Shown in pieces: positions 31,483-45,419 of a stretch of 64,000 nucleotides of DNA. Numbering within the stretch: position 1 is the first letter of the stretch; each line of letters opens with the position of its first letter. The position numbers were made by a program, and so were the translations under genes. The DNA lies in NCBI RefSeq assembly GCF_949987515.2, contig NC_082695.1, positions 71,690,466 to 71,754,465 on the forward strand, read 5' to 3'. The DNA is from Delphinus delphis (lineage: Eukaryota; Chordata; Mammalia; Artiodactyla; Delphinidae). The notes beneath the pieces are model-generated. The model was not told the origin of the DNA, did no database searches, and saw nothing but the letters and a program-made list of their open reading frames with translations.

Positions 31483-34400
31483 AGGATGTAAACGTTTGAT
31501 GCCTAATTTCTGATTGGAAATTTGGGGATGAGTGCACTGTGATTCTTATTCTGGTTACAGGATCAGAATTCTAAATACTGCATACATTCTTGTGATAGTG
31601 ACTTAAATAAATATTGTAAATATTTTCTGAGTTATCACTCTTCAGCATGTATTCGTAACCACTTTTAAGTTCCAGAACACTTTTAAAACATTTTACTGAT
31701 TGTTCTTACTAAGGACGGATTACTGTTATTTTGTGAAACTGTTGTATTATGATGCAGGTGAAGGTAAAATGTTATGAGTTGTCTCAGATTTATTTTGAAG
31801 GGAAGATATTTTGCAGAACCCAATTTTATAGTTTTCTTATTTGTGACATTTCTACATGTAGTGTTTTGATAATTGACTTTTTTTTTTTTTTTTTTTAAAT
31901 GAGGTCAAGCACCTGCTAGTTTATGAAATACACCCACACTTGCCCTTCATTCCGGGCAGTGACTACTTGGAGGTAAATGCTGATGCTTCCTGATTTCCTT
32001 TGGCCTGTGTTTCAGGGTGACCTTACGGGGCATAAGGTCACAAGCGTAATTATTTCTTGTACGTTGTGTTCTGCTTGCTCACAGTGGCTCATCTTCTTTA
32101 ATTTCAGAAACATTAAACACCTAAAAGTTACTACCATTATATAAATCAAAATCTTTTCCAAAGAGGGTGCTATTGTAATTTTATGCAGTTATGGCTGGTG
32201 TAGTATTAATTTGTAAATTTATCATCTCAGATATTGATAAAAGGATGTGTAACACATCGTGTTTAATATGTATTGATGTCATCAGAAAGAACAATCCTTT
32301 GTTCTTATCGAGTCCCTGCCTTTTTAGCTTCCTTTTGTGTTAAGGTTACCAGGGTTAGGCTAGTCTTTTTATCCCCCTTGGAAACAGAATAGGATTTCTT
32401 TGTTCAGTGAAAGACACTCCTAGTAAATGTTTTGGGTTTGACTGTCAACAAGCTACACTGTAGTACATATTTTAACCTGGAATTGAAGTCACTTTTCTGA
32501 TGGTTATAAAGTAGTGGTCATTCTGAGCACAAATGTGGATGGACCAACACATACAAGAAGGTAAGATGGAACTATATATTACAGAGGTAGTGGAAAACTC
32601 TTTTGTAGCTAGAAAAATAATTTAAATATTAGTGCATTCTTTGGTAGGCAGGTATTTTCAGGGTTTGCTGGTGGGGAGAGGATGGGGAAAAGGATAGTGA
32701 GGGGGTTTGATTTAAGTGAATCTCTCCACCCCTCCCCTCCTCCCGAAAGGCCTTAAACTACGCAGCAATCCTTCCTTCTTTTTTCTGTATGCCTCAGTTG
32801 TTTGGACTTCTCTAACAGTCTTGTTAGGAATGACTTTCTAGATAACTGAGGGTTTAAAAATCACTACGTGCAGATTCTAAAAAAAAAAGGAACCCTTTGT
32901 GTTGAAATATTTCAAAATGTCTCTGGCTTATTGAACATCTTGTCAGCAGCCAGCATTGTTGTTTTGGCCCAGGCTGTAAAATTACCACCGTTTGATTATT
33001 AAAGGGAGTATTAGACTTACCTGAACGTAAAAGTACCCAGATTGCTATGCCTCTTGCATTTCATATTCTATTTTTAAAAATAATTTTTCTTTCTCCTCTT
33101 TTGATTGTCTAGTAATTGGTACCCATTTTTATTGCGGCCGGGCTGTTTTGTCTCACCCTGAGTAGCTCCTGTCCTGATTCCTGATTTACCGTTTCCAGTG
33201 TTGTGAGGCGTGCAGAAAAGCCCAGTTAACAAACTTATTTCAGTTAAATTTAAAATAAGAGTAAATTGGCTGAGAGTAAGGTCTCTCTGACGAAAAGAAA
33301 CCCCCAAGCTTTAGTGCAAGCGCTTTGGGGAGCCCCTGTTGGCACCCCACCTTCTGCTTACTTGACTGCTTTCTCGGGTCTTCTCTGGCATTCTGCGTGT
33401 ATGTATCTTTTGGAGAAAAATATTCTAATAAAATTGCGGAAAGAAAGGTGGAAATCATTGGGTTGTTCACGAAGAACTGATATTTCTAAAAAGACCCCTT
33501 TTGTAACTAATGCCTGTTTTGTGAATCAGCTGAAATGAAAGCATGAGATTTCCTTAGAAATCTTTATAACAGTTGTCTTATGGCGTTCACAAAACCAGTT
33601 GGAAATGATTGTGCATTGTGATTAGGAAGGGAAAGTATTAAATTATGCCTAAGTGATGTACGTGGAAAGTATTTCATGTTCTGTGGGAGTTCCTTTATCG
33701 TGAGGCAGAAAGGGTTTGTCTTAAGACAAACTGTATTATGCACAGCGCACTGTAGTTGTAATGTATCTGTTTGCAGTCGTTTCACTGAGACCTAAGGGAT
33801 TTGTTCCTCTTTCTTCTTCTGGAGTGCCAGAGCTGTTGAGCTTACTTTTAAGTACTTTAGACTGATCATGTGTTTAACAGCTTAAACTCTTCTACTTATC
33901 TATATTTGGCTACTAACCTAAGAGAATAAGTGAAATTTCTTCTTAATCGGTCACAGCTATCTAAAGGAAAATCCTTTTGTTTCATGTGACTGGAGTTCTT
34001 TGAGGTGATATTTAATTGTTTTGTAATTTTCCTATTATCCTTTGAACAAGTTTTGGAGCTTAGAGTAGTAAAGTGGTAAATTAAAAATGAAAGCATCGTT
34101 GGATTGATTGGTTATTTAGACCTTACTGCTAAGTAATAAACAGAAAACTCTGTCACCCAGTGAGGCTGTGGGTTAGGAACTCCGCAGGATTAAGCGTGAA
34201 GTCCTCTGTATAAGAGGCTATAATGATATAGCCAGCAGTCTGGTTTCAGGTTATCAGTAGGAGCCTGGTGACAGTTTTCCACCTTGTGGAACAAAGCAAG
34301 GAGTGGAGCGGGAGGAAATTCAATAACTCGTTCCTTGGTGAACAGTGAGGAGTTGAGATTCCATCGAGTGTGAAGCTCCTTGCCTGCTCCCCATTCCTCC

Positions 34401-35475
34401 CCATTCCGTTCCCGGAACCCTGGTTATCAACTGGCTCCTGTGGAAAAGCTTCTGGAGTGGAAAGGATTTGAAATAATTTCGGTTATTTTCTCATGTCCCC
34501 GCCTTCTCCTCTTTGACAGGCCTCCCACTCTCCCTCCCTTTAATGCAGAAATTAACTCTGCTAGAGCTGTAGTCCATGGCAAGGCCCCTAGGAGGCATGG
34601 CTGGCTTTCTTTGAGGTGTTTGTACACTTACTACCTGCTTTAAGAAGTTGAAGGTACTTAAGCCTATGCAGACAACTTATAAAAGAAAAACTCATTCAAC
34701 TGGTGACACATTGTTTTACAAAAATGGTGTTCAAATTGAAATGCCTGGTATACCTTTAGCAGAGGTTCTAGTGGCCTTTGCTATAATAAATGACTTAGTA
34801 TTAGTTGCTATGAAGAGTATGATATTGATTTGTGCCGTTAGTCTCTTGCTGATTTGCTGAAGAACAAAAATGTATAATGCTAATGGAAATAAAGTACTTT
34901 ACAAAACACTGCGCACGAATACTGGCACATGTCTTTGTAATAGAACAAGTGTCTAGTAAGCTTTTGAGTATAAATTTTCTTTATTCTCGTACAGATTATT
35001 TCAGTACAGATACTTAGAGTCCTGTTGAACTTGCTTTTACAGAGCAAAAAGCTGAATTGATGGTCTTGTGATGTATTAAATCTTCAGATACTGAATATGC
35101 ACGAACAAATCCAACTTGGATGGGATGTGAAGCGTTTATAGTTTTGCACCACATTTCTAATTTTATTATCGCCTTATATTGACTGGATATTATGTATAAT
35201 TGCATTGTTTTAATATTTTAGTTCAAAGCCTTGCTATGATCTGCATGTGACCGAATAGATCTTACCGTTCGGAAGGAAAACAGTAATTGAAAGTTATTAT
35301 AAGAAAAAATTACGTGAACCTATTTTGCCTGTACTATTTATATTGTAATAGCAAATGGTAGATTTTGTTCTAGTGTTGTTTATAAATTCTGGGATTAAAA
35401 TTATCAAATTATGCTAAAATATTTTTGCCTAATTCATTCTCCTTCCTGTTCCCTGCTTTTTGGGGGAAGAATGAT

Positions 35476-35670
35476 TTTTTTTTTTTTTTTTTTTGCGGTA
35501 CGCGGGCCTCTCCCGTTGCGGAGCACAGGCTCCGGACGCGCAGGCTCAGCAGCCATGGCTCACGGGCCCAGCCGCTCCGCGGCACGTGGGATCTTCCCGG
35601 ACCGGGGCACGAATCTGCGTCCCCTGCTTCGGCAGGCGGACTCTCAACCACTGCGCCACCAGGGAAGCCC
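35476..35670 (-). mobile_element. CHR-type SINE with internal deletion
   Basis: A poly-T run is followed by the reversed CHR body, with target copies aagaatgat at 35467-35475 and 35671-35679. The usual 'actgttgtggcctctcc' part is missing after 'gcgggcctct', a deletion of about 17 bp relative to the neighbouring copies. Confidence 0.92.
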
Positions 35671-37769
35671 AAGAATGATATTTTATATTTTATTTCTCCT
35701 TAGTAATATTGTCCCAAAGATTTATTATGTCTGCTATCTATTTTTGTTAAGCAAGTTTTGATACAAACAAGTACTTTAAATGTGTTTTAATATTGTGCAT
35801 GTGCATGACATTTGCAGGCTTGGTTAGTATTTTAGCACCTCTAGTCCACAAACATAAAGAAAAAAAATTGTTTTATTGGTTTGAGCACCCGAATTGACCC
35901 CAGCAAGATTGAGATTGATCTGCTTTCTTTCAGCCTGTTAAATGCCAATCCAGTCGTCTGTAACAGTACTTAGTGTTTTTGTAATTTTTCTGTACATATT
36001 TTCTGTGTTTGTCCTATAAAACTTACCCGTCACTTGAAAAGATTCTCCGTGCTTGATTTAGAGATGAAAACAACCACAACCACCTATTTGATTGCTTTTT
36101 GTTTTTAAAAATTGTCTCTACAGTTAATGTCGGTGTTCTAATCACAGTTCTTTTTTGTAATCCTTATGAAAGGACTTTATATTTTACCAGGAAAAGATGA
36201 TGAGACAGACTTACATTTGAAATGTGTACCTGGACTAAAGAACACTTAGCTTTGGGGAATGGAAATAGAAGAGGAAGGATGGGCCTTAATATTTGAATAT
36301 TCCCACTGATTTTTAAGAAATATAATTAACCTACATCCCTCTGGTAATTAAACATTATTAAATAAGTTCTGGCATACCTTGTGGATACAAAGACATAAAT
36401 TTAGCTTATTTCTGAGATTTTTTCTGTCTCAGGCATGAAGTAAAGAAGGCTTTTTCTTTACTTTCTGCTAAGGGGTGGCTAGCAGGTCTTACTCAGGTTT
36501 TGTTTTGTTTCATTTTGTTTTGATTTTTGCTTGCTTGTTTTCTTTCTCCTAAAGCAAAGGTGAGTCTTCAAAATAAATAATATCAGAGTCAGAGCAACTA
36601 AACTAGGAGTCAATCTCTGAACCTGGGTGATGGGTAGAGGATTGGGCATTTATAATCTTAATCTGAGGTGTCATGGTGCTTTTCATAAAATACTTACATA
36701 AGGTTGAAAGTGACCACATAATTTGGGGTATAATCTATTTTATGGTATGATCAGGATCCTGAGACCATCCCAAGCTCTCCCATATAGAAGTTGGATGGGC
36801 ACTTGGGACCGGAGGCCTTTCCCATTCCATTTCATCACTTCTGTGTCCACTTCTATGGAGAAGATATTCAAGCATAGTGATTCTCAACAGGTGTAGAGTG
36901 AGAGGCAGGAGAGATGAGTTTCAAAAGGTGATTCTCCTAAACATTACTTCCTCCTCAACCAAGCATCTATAATCATTCACTTTGTAGTTGACATTAATTA
37001 GGTAGTAAAATACTGTTTTTTCGAAGGATTTTTCTAATGATGAATAAGCAACAAATTTACTGAAGCTGATTATTAGTTGGGAAGTCCAATGGAAAGAGGG
37101 GTGTTGGAAGGTCTGGCAGCTCTTTCTGCTTCACCACGCATTAGCCGTGACCCCAGAGAGATCCCTAAGCCTCTACGTTTCCTTATGTATTTCACAGTTT
37201 CTATTTATGTGAAAGGAGAAGAATGAACAAATCTGTGTTTTTTTAAACCTTTTTGATAGTAAACTTCTATGTGAAATCTTAATCAGAGTTCCAAACTATA
37301 AAACATTTTTAAAAATTAAATAATTTCTTTAGGCAGTTTAAATCTGTGTGTGTGTGTTTGAAAAATCATTTCTTGTGCATTGAAACCCTCATGCTCTTCA
37401 TTTGTATTCTGACATTTGTTGTCGAAAACTAGTTAACTGTCTGTTCCCCAAAAGCCTCTTGCTCTAGCCAGTGGTTCCCCTCCTCCATGCTCCCCGCCAC
37501 CACCACCAACACACACAATGGTACAGGGCAGAGTTACAAACTTTACCTTGATAAACAGAATTCCTAAGTTTTGTTATCATGCAGAATGACTTTTAGTTTC
37601 TATATAACCCTTACCATTCTGTATGGCTACCTGTGAAATATGTTCTACTTCTCTAGCAGATGACTGTGTTCTTAATAGAGCTTCAGAGTAGCTTGTACCT
37701 AGTAGGGTGCTAGCAGAGTGTGGGCTTTAAACGTATTGTCTGAAATGCTCCCCGTTTTGTGTGCTCCTC

Positions 37770-39240
37770 ATTTTTTTAATTGGTTGTGTGGTGTTCCATT
37801 TTGTGGGTGGACCATGTTTTATTCAACAATTTTCCTGTTGATGGGCATTTGGGTTGTTTCCAGATTTTTAATATTATGGACAGGGCTGTAGTAAATAGAC
37901 TTGTGCATATGTCTTTTCATTTTTTGATAGTGTATCTTGGCTACGTTCCAAGAGGTGAGATTGCTGAGTCCAAGGATAAATGTGTGTCTAATCTTTTGTT
38001 AGATATTGCCAAGTTCTTTGCCATAGAGGCTGTACCATTTTGCATTCTCAATGATGATGTATTTGAAGGCCTGTTTCTCTACATCATTTCCAAAAGAGTA
38101 TACTGTCATGCTTTTGGAATGTTGTGACTCTGATAGATGAGAAGTGAAATGTCAGTGTTGTCTTATTTTGTATTTTTATTGTTAAGAATGAGTTTATCAT
38201 CTTTTCATATATGTGTCTTGTATTTCTTTTAAAGTAACAGTTCATGTCTCTGGCTCATTTTTATATGGGGTTGTTTGATTAAACGCTTTTGATATATGGT
38301 TCAAGTATTTCCTGGTTTGTTATTTTTCTTCTTACTTTGCTTATGATGTGTTTTTTTTTCTCATCACCCAATTTATTGACCCTTTCTCGTATTGTTTCAG
38401 GATTTTGTGTCAAAATTATGGAGTTTTCCTTGGTATTGGAATTCCCCATATCGTTTCCAGTTTTTTCCTTACGTGTCATTTGGAATTGGTCCTGCTTAAG
38501 TGTGTAAAAAATGGATATTATCTTTTTCCATATGGCTGTTTGTCTCCAAAGCACTTGGTAAGAAACTACCAAGTTTCTATATGTAGTTTTGTCTGTTTTC
38601 TAGTTTGTTCCATTGGCCTGTAGATAATTTATATTTTAATATTTAGTAATTTTGGCTCAAGCCCTTCTTTTTGAGGCTTCTCCTGGCTGTTCTTGCTTGT
38701 TTGTTTTTCCAAATGAACTTTGTAATCAACCTATTTAGCTCTAGGAGGGGAAAAACCTGATGGCATTTTCATTGGGATTCCATCTAATTTATAAACAAAC
38801 TTAGGGAGAACTGATTTTTTTATAATGTTGGATTTCTATCCAAGAATATAGAATGTCCTTTATTCAAGTCTACTTTTTTGTCATTCGGGAGATTTAAAAT
38901 TTTCCTTATGTAGTTTGGGACATGTATTAAGTTGTTGCTTAGGTAGTTAATTTTATTGTACTTCCATTATAACATTTAACTGGCTTTTGTCTGTATACGT
39001 GAATACTGTTGATTTCATTAGTTACTATTATAAAAATTTCTTACTGATTTTATAAGTGTTTCCATGGATTCTTTGGGGGTTTTTCAGATATATATAATTA
39101 TATCATTTGGAAATAGAGACAGTCTTCCCTCTTCTTTTTCAACTGCTCTGCCTCTGACTGCTTTCTCCTATACAGTTGTATTAGCCAGTACCTCCAACAC
39201 AATGTTAAATAGGGACTATGATTATCAAAAAGATTTTATT
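37770..39240 (-). mobile_element. Old LINE-1 fragment (3' UTR and ORF2 C-terminal part), antisense
   Basis: The antisense L1 3' UTR is recognisable at 37850-38130 ('ttgatgggcatttgggttgt', 'gatattgccaagttctttgc'), followed by reversed ORF2 C-terminal sequence to about 39240. Heavily decayed. The open frame across 37780-38127 is part of it and not a gene. Confidence 0.75.
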
Positions 39241-41132
39241 ATATAGTAATAATGAGTTTCTGTATTTTGAAGGTAGAAGTTTTTAGTTTGCAGTTGAAGC
39301 TATACCATTCGGCTAACTCATATTCTCCCAGTTGGTGGGGTTTGTAGGACACCTATACACATAGTACCACTGGGAGTGGTGCCCCTCCCTCAGATTACTG
39401 AGGGACTTCACCGGGAGAGTGTCTGTCTCTTTCAACTCCACTCGAAGATTTCTTTATTACCCCACCATCTCACTCTCCCTTCTCCCTACTACTCAGGTGG
39501 TCTCATGACTTTGGGGAAGTAAATCTAGTTATTTTTCATCTAAAAATGGAGTACCTTTGAATCACAGATATGTATGCATCTACTGATTATGTATGTTTGT
39601 TCAAGACTATTGATTTTAAAGTCAACCTTTTTAGAAAACTCAACAAAAAGTCAGCTGATATAAAAAAGATGTCTACATTGGTAATATGGTAGGGTTTCAC
39701 TTGAAGTATGCTAATGTTTCTAAAATTTAAATTTCCACCAAAAATACTTAATAGTGTTTTACTACTAAAAATGAGATACGATGATCTAATATGTCATCTG
39801 TCATCAAGTTTGCAGGAGGATAGCTTTGTCTCAGTAATTATGTTGAATAATACAAAAGGAGAAAAAAATCAAATGCCTCCTAAATCCATGCAATGTGGTA
39901 GGTGCTTCTACATTTTCTTCAATTTCATTAGATTAAAACGTACTGATGAGTGATCTAAAAGGTAAGCATTAAAAGGGAAGGTAAGAAAATCAAGACCATC
40001 TCCACATTTTCTGCTGTAGTTCTTAAAGTAGTTTTTTTTGTTTGTTTGTTTCTTTTTGGTTTTGTTCTTGTTTTTTAGTTAGAGAAAGAGGAAAGAAATC
40101 AAACCGCAGTTGTACCTTCAAGGATTGAAGAACCTTCCCTTTGTTTGAACCTTAATAGTGGAATCTTATATGCGGGAGAAAAAGTCACCCTGTAGTAGTT
40201 TATTGGAGATAAATGGAAAATTTAGGGGGTTAGTCTCTGATTGGTAATTAATTAGTTCCACACGGTTTTAAAAATATAATTGACATACAACAGGTATAAA
40301 TAGGATACATAGGAAAAGGGGAAGAAGCAATTAATTCTGACTGAAAACTAAATTCATTAAAACATTCCAATTTCAAATTTCTTTACCAGGTTGGTGATCA
40401 TTCTGCAGGTGCTGTATCTCTTCATTAGAGTAATAGATTTTTCCCATTCTCAAAGAAATAACCCCATCTCTTGGTTTCATCAGAATAAACTTTTATCAGT
40501 CTGTCTCAAAATATAGCCAGCAAAAATGTAAAGCAACGTTAAGTCATTTGACCAAATTGTATTGTACACATACTCAAGAGTATGACATTGTTCTAGATGC
40601 TGGATATTAAAAAAAAATGATATCCCATTTAATTCGGTGGTCTCCATCTCCACTTGGATGTTTATAGCTACTTTAAACCTATCATCTTCATCTATAAATT
40701 TTCTTTTTTCTATTTTTTTCTATCACTCTTTGTCATTGCCACCCATTTTATTACATACATACGTATCTCCTAGCTAAATATGCACTAATTTTGGAAGTGT
40801 TCCTATAATCTATTATGTGATGATTGACGGTTTATTAATGGATTAAAGACTAAAATATTTCTTTGGTTAAAAGCATTTTATTTTAAAAGATATCATGATT
40901 TTATTTTATTTTTATAATAGAAAGTTTAATCGTAATAACTAGATAATAATCACTATATGGAGAAAGCATCTCAATCAGTCTTGGTGAGGAACAGCACATT
41001 TCTATCAGTAATAGTGATTATACGGCGGGGCAGGGCGAGTTGATGTTGATAGGATCTCTTTGGATGAAATATATCTCACTTCACCTGAGTTGGAGGTTTT
41101 GACTAGGAACTCTGAGACTCATTAGACTTGAA

Positions 41133-41291
41133 CAGTGCTTCCTAACCCGGAACAATTTTGCACTCCCACCCCTACATTTGGCAACACTTGGAGGCATTTT
41201 TGTTTGTCCCAACATACAGGAGGGTGTGATACTGGCATGGAGTGGCTTATCCAATGCAAAGTATCAGTAGTGATGAAGTTAAGAAACCCTG
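41133..41291 (+). mobile_element. MER20-like hAT DNA transposon remnant
   Basis: It matches the remembered MER20 consensus: 'cagtgcttcctaacccggaa', 'tttggcaacacttggaggca' and the end 'gttaagaaaccctg'. The two termini read as inverted repeats. Eutherian MER20 copies have been linked to gene regulation in some tissues; nothing shows that for this copy. Confidence 0.75.
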
Positions 41292-41495
41292 GGCTATAGT
41301 AATTAAAAACGGTAAATTTGTTTCCTTCTCTCCAGTTACGTTTATAAGATTATATGCATATGCTTACGTGATGGGGTTGATACAGCAGTTGAGTAGATAA
41401 TATTTTTCAATGGTGTTTATATAAAATTAAATTACCTAGTATATTTTCTTTTGCATTTAGAATTTTCTGTTTCTTTTAAGAAAAACGGTTTTCTT

Positions 41496-41628
41496 TCTTT
41501 CTTTCTTTCTTTTTTTTTCTGCTCAGCGACTTGCGGCATCTTAGTTTCCCGACCAGGGATTGAACCCAGGCCTTTGGCAGTGAAAGCTCAGAACAGAGTC
41601 CTAACCATTGAACCTCCAGGGAATTCCC
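41496..41628 (-). mobile_element. Short tRNA-Glu-derived SINE with target duplication
   Basis: Read on the - strand it starts gggaattccctggaggttca and ends near 'aagtcgctgagcag' plus an A/GAAA tail. Near-identical flanks (aagaaaaacggttttctt at 41478-41495 and aggaaaaacagttttctt at 41629-41646) mark the target duplication. It is a different, shorter subfamily than the CHR copies around it. Confidence 0.85.
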
Positions 41629-41869
41629 AGGAAAAACAGTTTTCTTAATATATACATTATATAATGTCTATGATAGACTTTTAGACTCCTAATAAGAGTA
41701 TATAAAATAGATATCATACATAGGGCATATGCTAAAACTTCCTTTATGAACGCTCTGCATATTTAAATGATAAAAGATTAAAAAACAACTGGAAGTAAAT
41801 GTCCTCCTCAATCTGTATATCACAGCATATTTTTTATCTTTTCTCCCTCTTTCGTTCCCTTCCTCATTC

Positions 41870-42140
41870 AGTAGCTATTTATTCAGTGCTAAACATAGCT
41901 GTGGGCCCTGGGGAATATAAAGACGCAAGAGGTGGTCATGGTCCCTGTCTTCATGGAGCTTATTGTCTCTTTTAGGAAGGCAGGTAACCAAATGAGCAAT
42001 AAAACAGGATGGTAAGAGCTATTATAGAGAGAGTTTACAACTATGGGAATGGCCAGTGTAGCCAAGGGCAATGACGTGTCAACAGCTGGAAGATAATCAC
42101 AGTATGTGGAAATGACAGGGGCTAATGTCAAAGAATGTAT
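41870..42140 (-). repeat. L2 LINE fragment
   Basis: It reads as an antisense L2 3' end ('gtccctgtcttcatggagct'). Confidence 0.55.
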
Positions 42141-43732
42141 TCAGAAGGCAGTATTAAAACTATTTAAAAGGTTGGAGCAGTTTGAACTCTATGAAGTCAT
42201 TTTAATTTTATATAAATTGAGAATTTCTTTTTATGCAGCGTAAGTAAATAAGAAGGATAAAGAGAACAAAATGACAATATCTTAATTAAATTTAACTGAG
42301 GTCACATATTTGTGTTGTTTTTGTCAAATATTTTGGTTCTACTTCTTTATTCATCAGAACTGTGATTTTTTTAATACTCATTACAAATACTCAAAAACTT
42401 ATTACAGTATTGCTGGCACTATTTTAGGTGCTGTGGAAGTCATAAAAGAGCTGAAAACATGCAGGTATTTATAATATAGTTGTACATATGTTTCATATAA
42501 CATTTAATGAAGCATTAATATATAAAGCACTTCTTAGAAAAGTGCTTGGTACATACCAAACATTTTATATTTTTATATATTGGCCTCTATTTTATTTTCA
42601 TCCCAGTTATTATTGTAGGTAAGGAGCATTTGAAAAGAATGTGTGAACCTGCCTGGTAACGTGTGGATATATACCTGTTTATGCTGAAAGAATTAAACAT
42701 ATTTTAACGATGTGCTGTGGAACCCTCCAGGCGAAATTAGTGGTGAGGGCGGAGCGGCTGCAGAATTTGATTTCCTGGATTCTCGTGACACCAGGTGGAT
42801 CGGAATCATTCATTCAGCCTTTTGAAAGCACAGTTTTGTATTGTCGGCATTCTCTGCAAGAGTGGTTGATTTACTTTGTTAATCTTCTCAAGTTTCTTTA
42901 ATGATAGTTTTTTTTTTTTTTTTTTAGTGATTCTGTAATTCCTTTCCTGGTTCTTTCCCACCCCCCAGCACCCACCGCCTGCTGCCAGACTAGGGGAAAA
43001 AAATGTGATTTGTAATCTCAGAGTGGCTGCTTAATTTTAAAACATATTCAAAATTTTGTTTTTGGTGGAATTAATTAAAAAACGAAAGTTTATATTCTCC
43101 GTACATTGTAGTTTCTTTGCTATCTTGGTACTCATCTGACTCATTTTTCATTCTTTTTATAACTTTGTTTGCAAGTTAATTCTTTAAAAGCTCTGCCAGA
43201 GGCAATGATTGGTGCTCTTAGTTAATTCAACTTTCCATCCTCCTCTAAATCATTGGCTAGATATGAATAGTCTTTAAAATAAATTGTGAGATTTAATCAG
43301 TGTAATGTAGCAGAATAATGATGGGCATCTCTAGAGGCGTTCTACTCATTCCAGTGCATGAATGTTTATATCTTCAGCAGTTTGAAGCCATTTTATCATG
43401 TTTCCAGGCTGAAGTAAACATATTTCATGCGCCTGCTTACTTAGTTTTCTTTGAGGTCTAGCATTTTACTTCTTTCTTTATATTCCATGAATGAATATAT
43501 AATTACAGTTTGAGACATGATTTGTGTGTCATTATGATAACGAAGTAACACAGTCTTCATAAAAATAAATATATGTAGTAAGTACTGCATTTTGATGTCC
43601 TTCGGGCTAAGGTCCAGGACCTTATTTTTTGTTCCCAAATGACCCAGTACCAAGCTCTTAGCAGGCACTTAACTGAGGAATAGACCTTTTATTTATTTAT
43701 TTATTTACATTTATTTACAAAATGTTTTTACT

Positions 43733-43800
43733 TTTTAAAAATTTATTTTTTATTTTTGGCTGCGTTGGGTCTTAGTTGCAGCACACGGAATCTTCATTGT
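43733..43800 (-). mobile_element. CHR SINE fragment (tail end only)
   Basis: The stretch 'tttttggctgcgttgggtct' to 'cacacggaatcttcattg' is the tail-proximal part of a long-form CHR SINE. It joins directly to old LINE-1 sequence without the tRNA-like part, so it is truncated. Confidence 0.7.
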
Positions 43801-44420
43801 GGAATTGCTCGGTCATTTGGTAAATGTGAGTGTAATTATAAAGAAAAACCTGCGAAACTGTTTTCCAAAGTAGCTGCAAACTTTTACGTTCCTGCCAGCC
43901 GTGAATGGTATTTCCTGTTGGTCTGCATCCTTACCAGCATGATATAGTCAGGCCTTTTTTTTTTTAATTAAAAATGTTTTTTGAAAATTTTGGTCATTCT
44001 AAGACATGCGTAGTGATGTCTCATTGTGATTTTAATTTGAATTTCCATAATGACTAGTGATGTTGAGCTTGTTTTCACATGATTATTTGCAATCCATATA
44101 TCTCCCTTGGTGAAATGTCTGTTTAGGTCTTTTGTCCAAGTTTCTTTTTCTTTTAGGTTGCTTGTTTTCTTATCGTTGGGTCTTTAGAGTTCTTCATATA
44201 TACAGGTCCTTTAATAGATATGTAATCTTTTCAAATATTTTTCTTCAGTCTTTGGCTTGTCTTTATTTTCTTAACAACATCATTTATAGAACAAAAGTTT
44301 TAAATTTTGATAAAGTCCAATTTATCAGTTATATCTTTCATGACTCACGCTTTTAGTCATCTAAAAACTCATTGGCAAGCCCAAAGTCATGCAGATGTTT
44401 ACTTCCAGAAGTGTTACAGC
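43800..44420 (-). mobile_element. Old LINE-1 3' end fragment, antisense
   Basis: Antisense L1 3' UTR phrases are clear: 'gaaactgttttccaaagtag', 'gtgatgttgagcttgttttc' and 'ttttgataaagtccaattta'. Confidence 0.8.
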
Positions 44421-45194
44421 TTTCCATTTATATGATGACTTGGTTTTTCCATTTGTTTGTTTATAAGTAGCATTCTTGCTTGTTTCATCCTTTTTAACAT
44501 ATAGCATATCTTCTACCATATCTTAACTTACTATCCATACTTAAAACAGCTTAAGGAGTTTTGCCTCTAGTCTCACAAGCCCTTGTTTATTTACTATCTA
44601 TACTTATCACTTCTTAATGGGTTTCATCCATCCAAATGTTTTTCTTGTTATCTGTAGAAGAACTTAATATTCTCAATAATGAAGTCAGAGCATATCACAA
44701 TATTTATCTAAGTTAATACTGTGAGAAATTATTGGCATATCACAAATGCCTTTTGTGTGATCTTACTTCAGAATATTGCTACCAATTAAATGTGTCATCT
44801 ACTAGGATAGTATTAAAACGAGTGCTGTGTCTTTATTTTCAAATCAATTATTCATTGTGTGTTAAGAGATTAAGAGGTCAAAAGCTTTCCTACTTATGTG
44901 TGTAGGATTGGCAATAACAGAAGTAATCATAAGATAAATTTGTTCTTTGAAATGTAAATATTCTGTTTTTGACTGCAAGTGGCTTATATACAAACAGATG
45001 TCCTAAGGTGTCTGCCAATGTAGTTCTAAAAGGAGTGAAGCAGCGCTTAATAAAAGTTTAGAAAAAGACAACTAAATGAGTTCATGAAATAGAAAAAAAG
45101 GTCGAATGTTGAAAGTGGTAAGTACTTCTAGAGAAAAACATAATTTAATAAAATAAGCCAAAATTAGTAATAATAAAAGCAATGGTAATAGTAT

Positions 45195-45260
45195 TAATGA
45201 TATTAATAAAGCTGTTCATTGAGCACTTATTATATCCCAGGTACTACACTAAGCTATACC
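45195..45260 (-). repeat. MIR fragment
   Basis: 'attgagcacttattatatcc' followed by 'caggtactacactaagc' resembles a reverse MIR or L2 end. Short and diverged. Confidence 0.5.
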
Positions 45261-45419
45261 ACTTGTATCCATTATTGAATTTAATAGCTAATGTACCACT
45301 GTTTCATGTCGTGTTTTCATTGAGTTGCATACGAGGATACAAGGCAGCTTGGCTGAGTTGCCAGAAGTTATTACTTTTCACTGGTTGCCTTTTTGGGACT
45401 GTCTGCAAGTATAGATCAA

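Noticed and set aside
36850..36960. MER5-type element suggested by 'gtgattctcaacaggtgtag'
   Set aside because: The match is short and one-sided, not enough to support a feature.
37780..38127. 115-codon open frame on the + strand
   Set aside because: It lies in an antisense old LINE-1 3' UTR and is a chance open frame.
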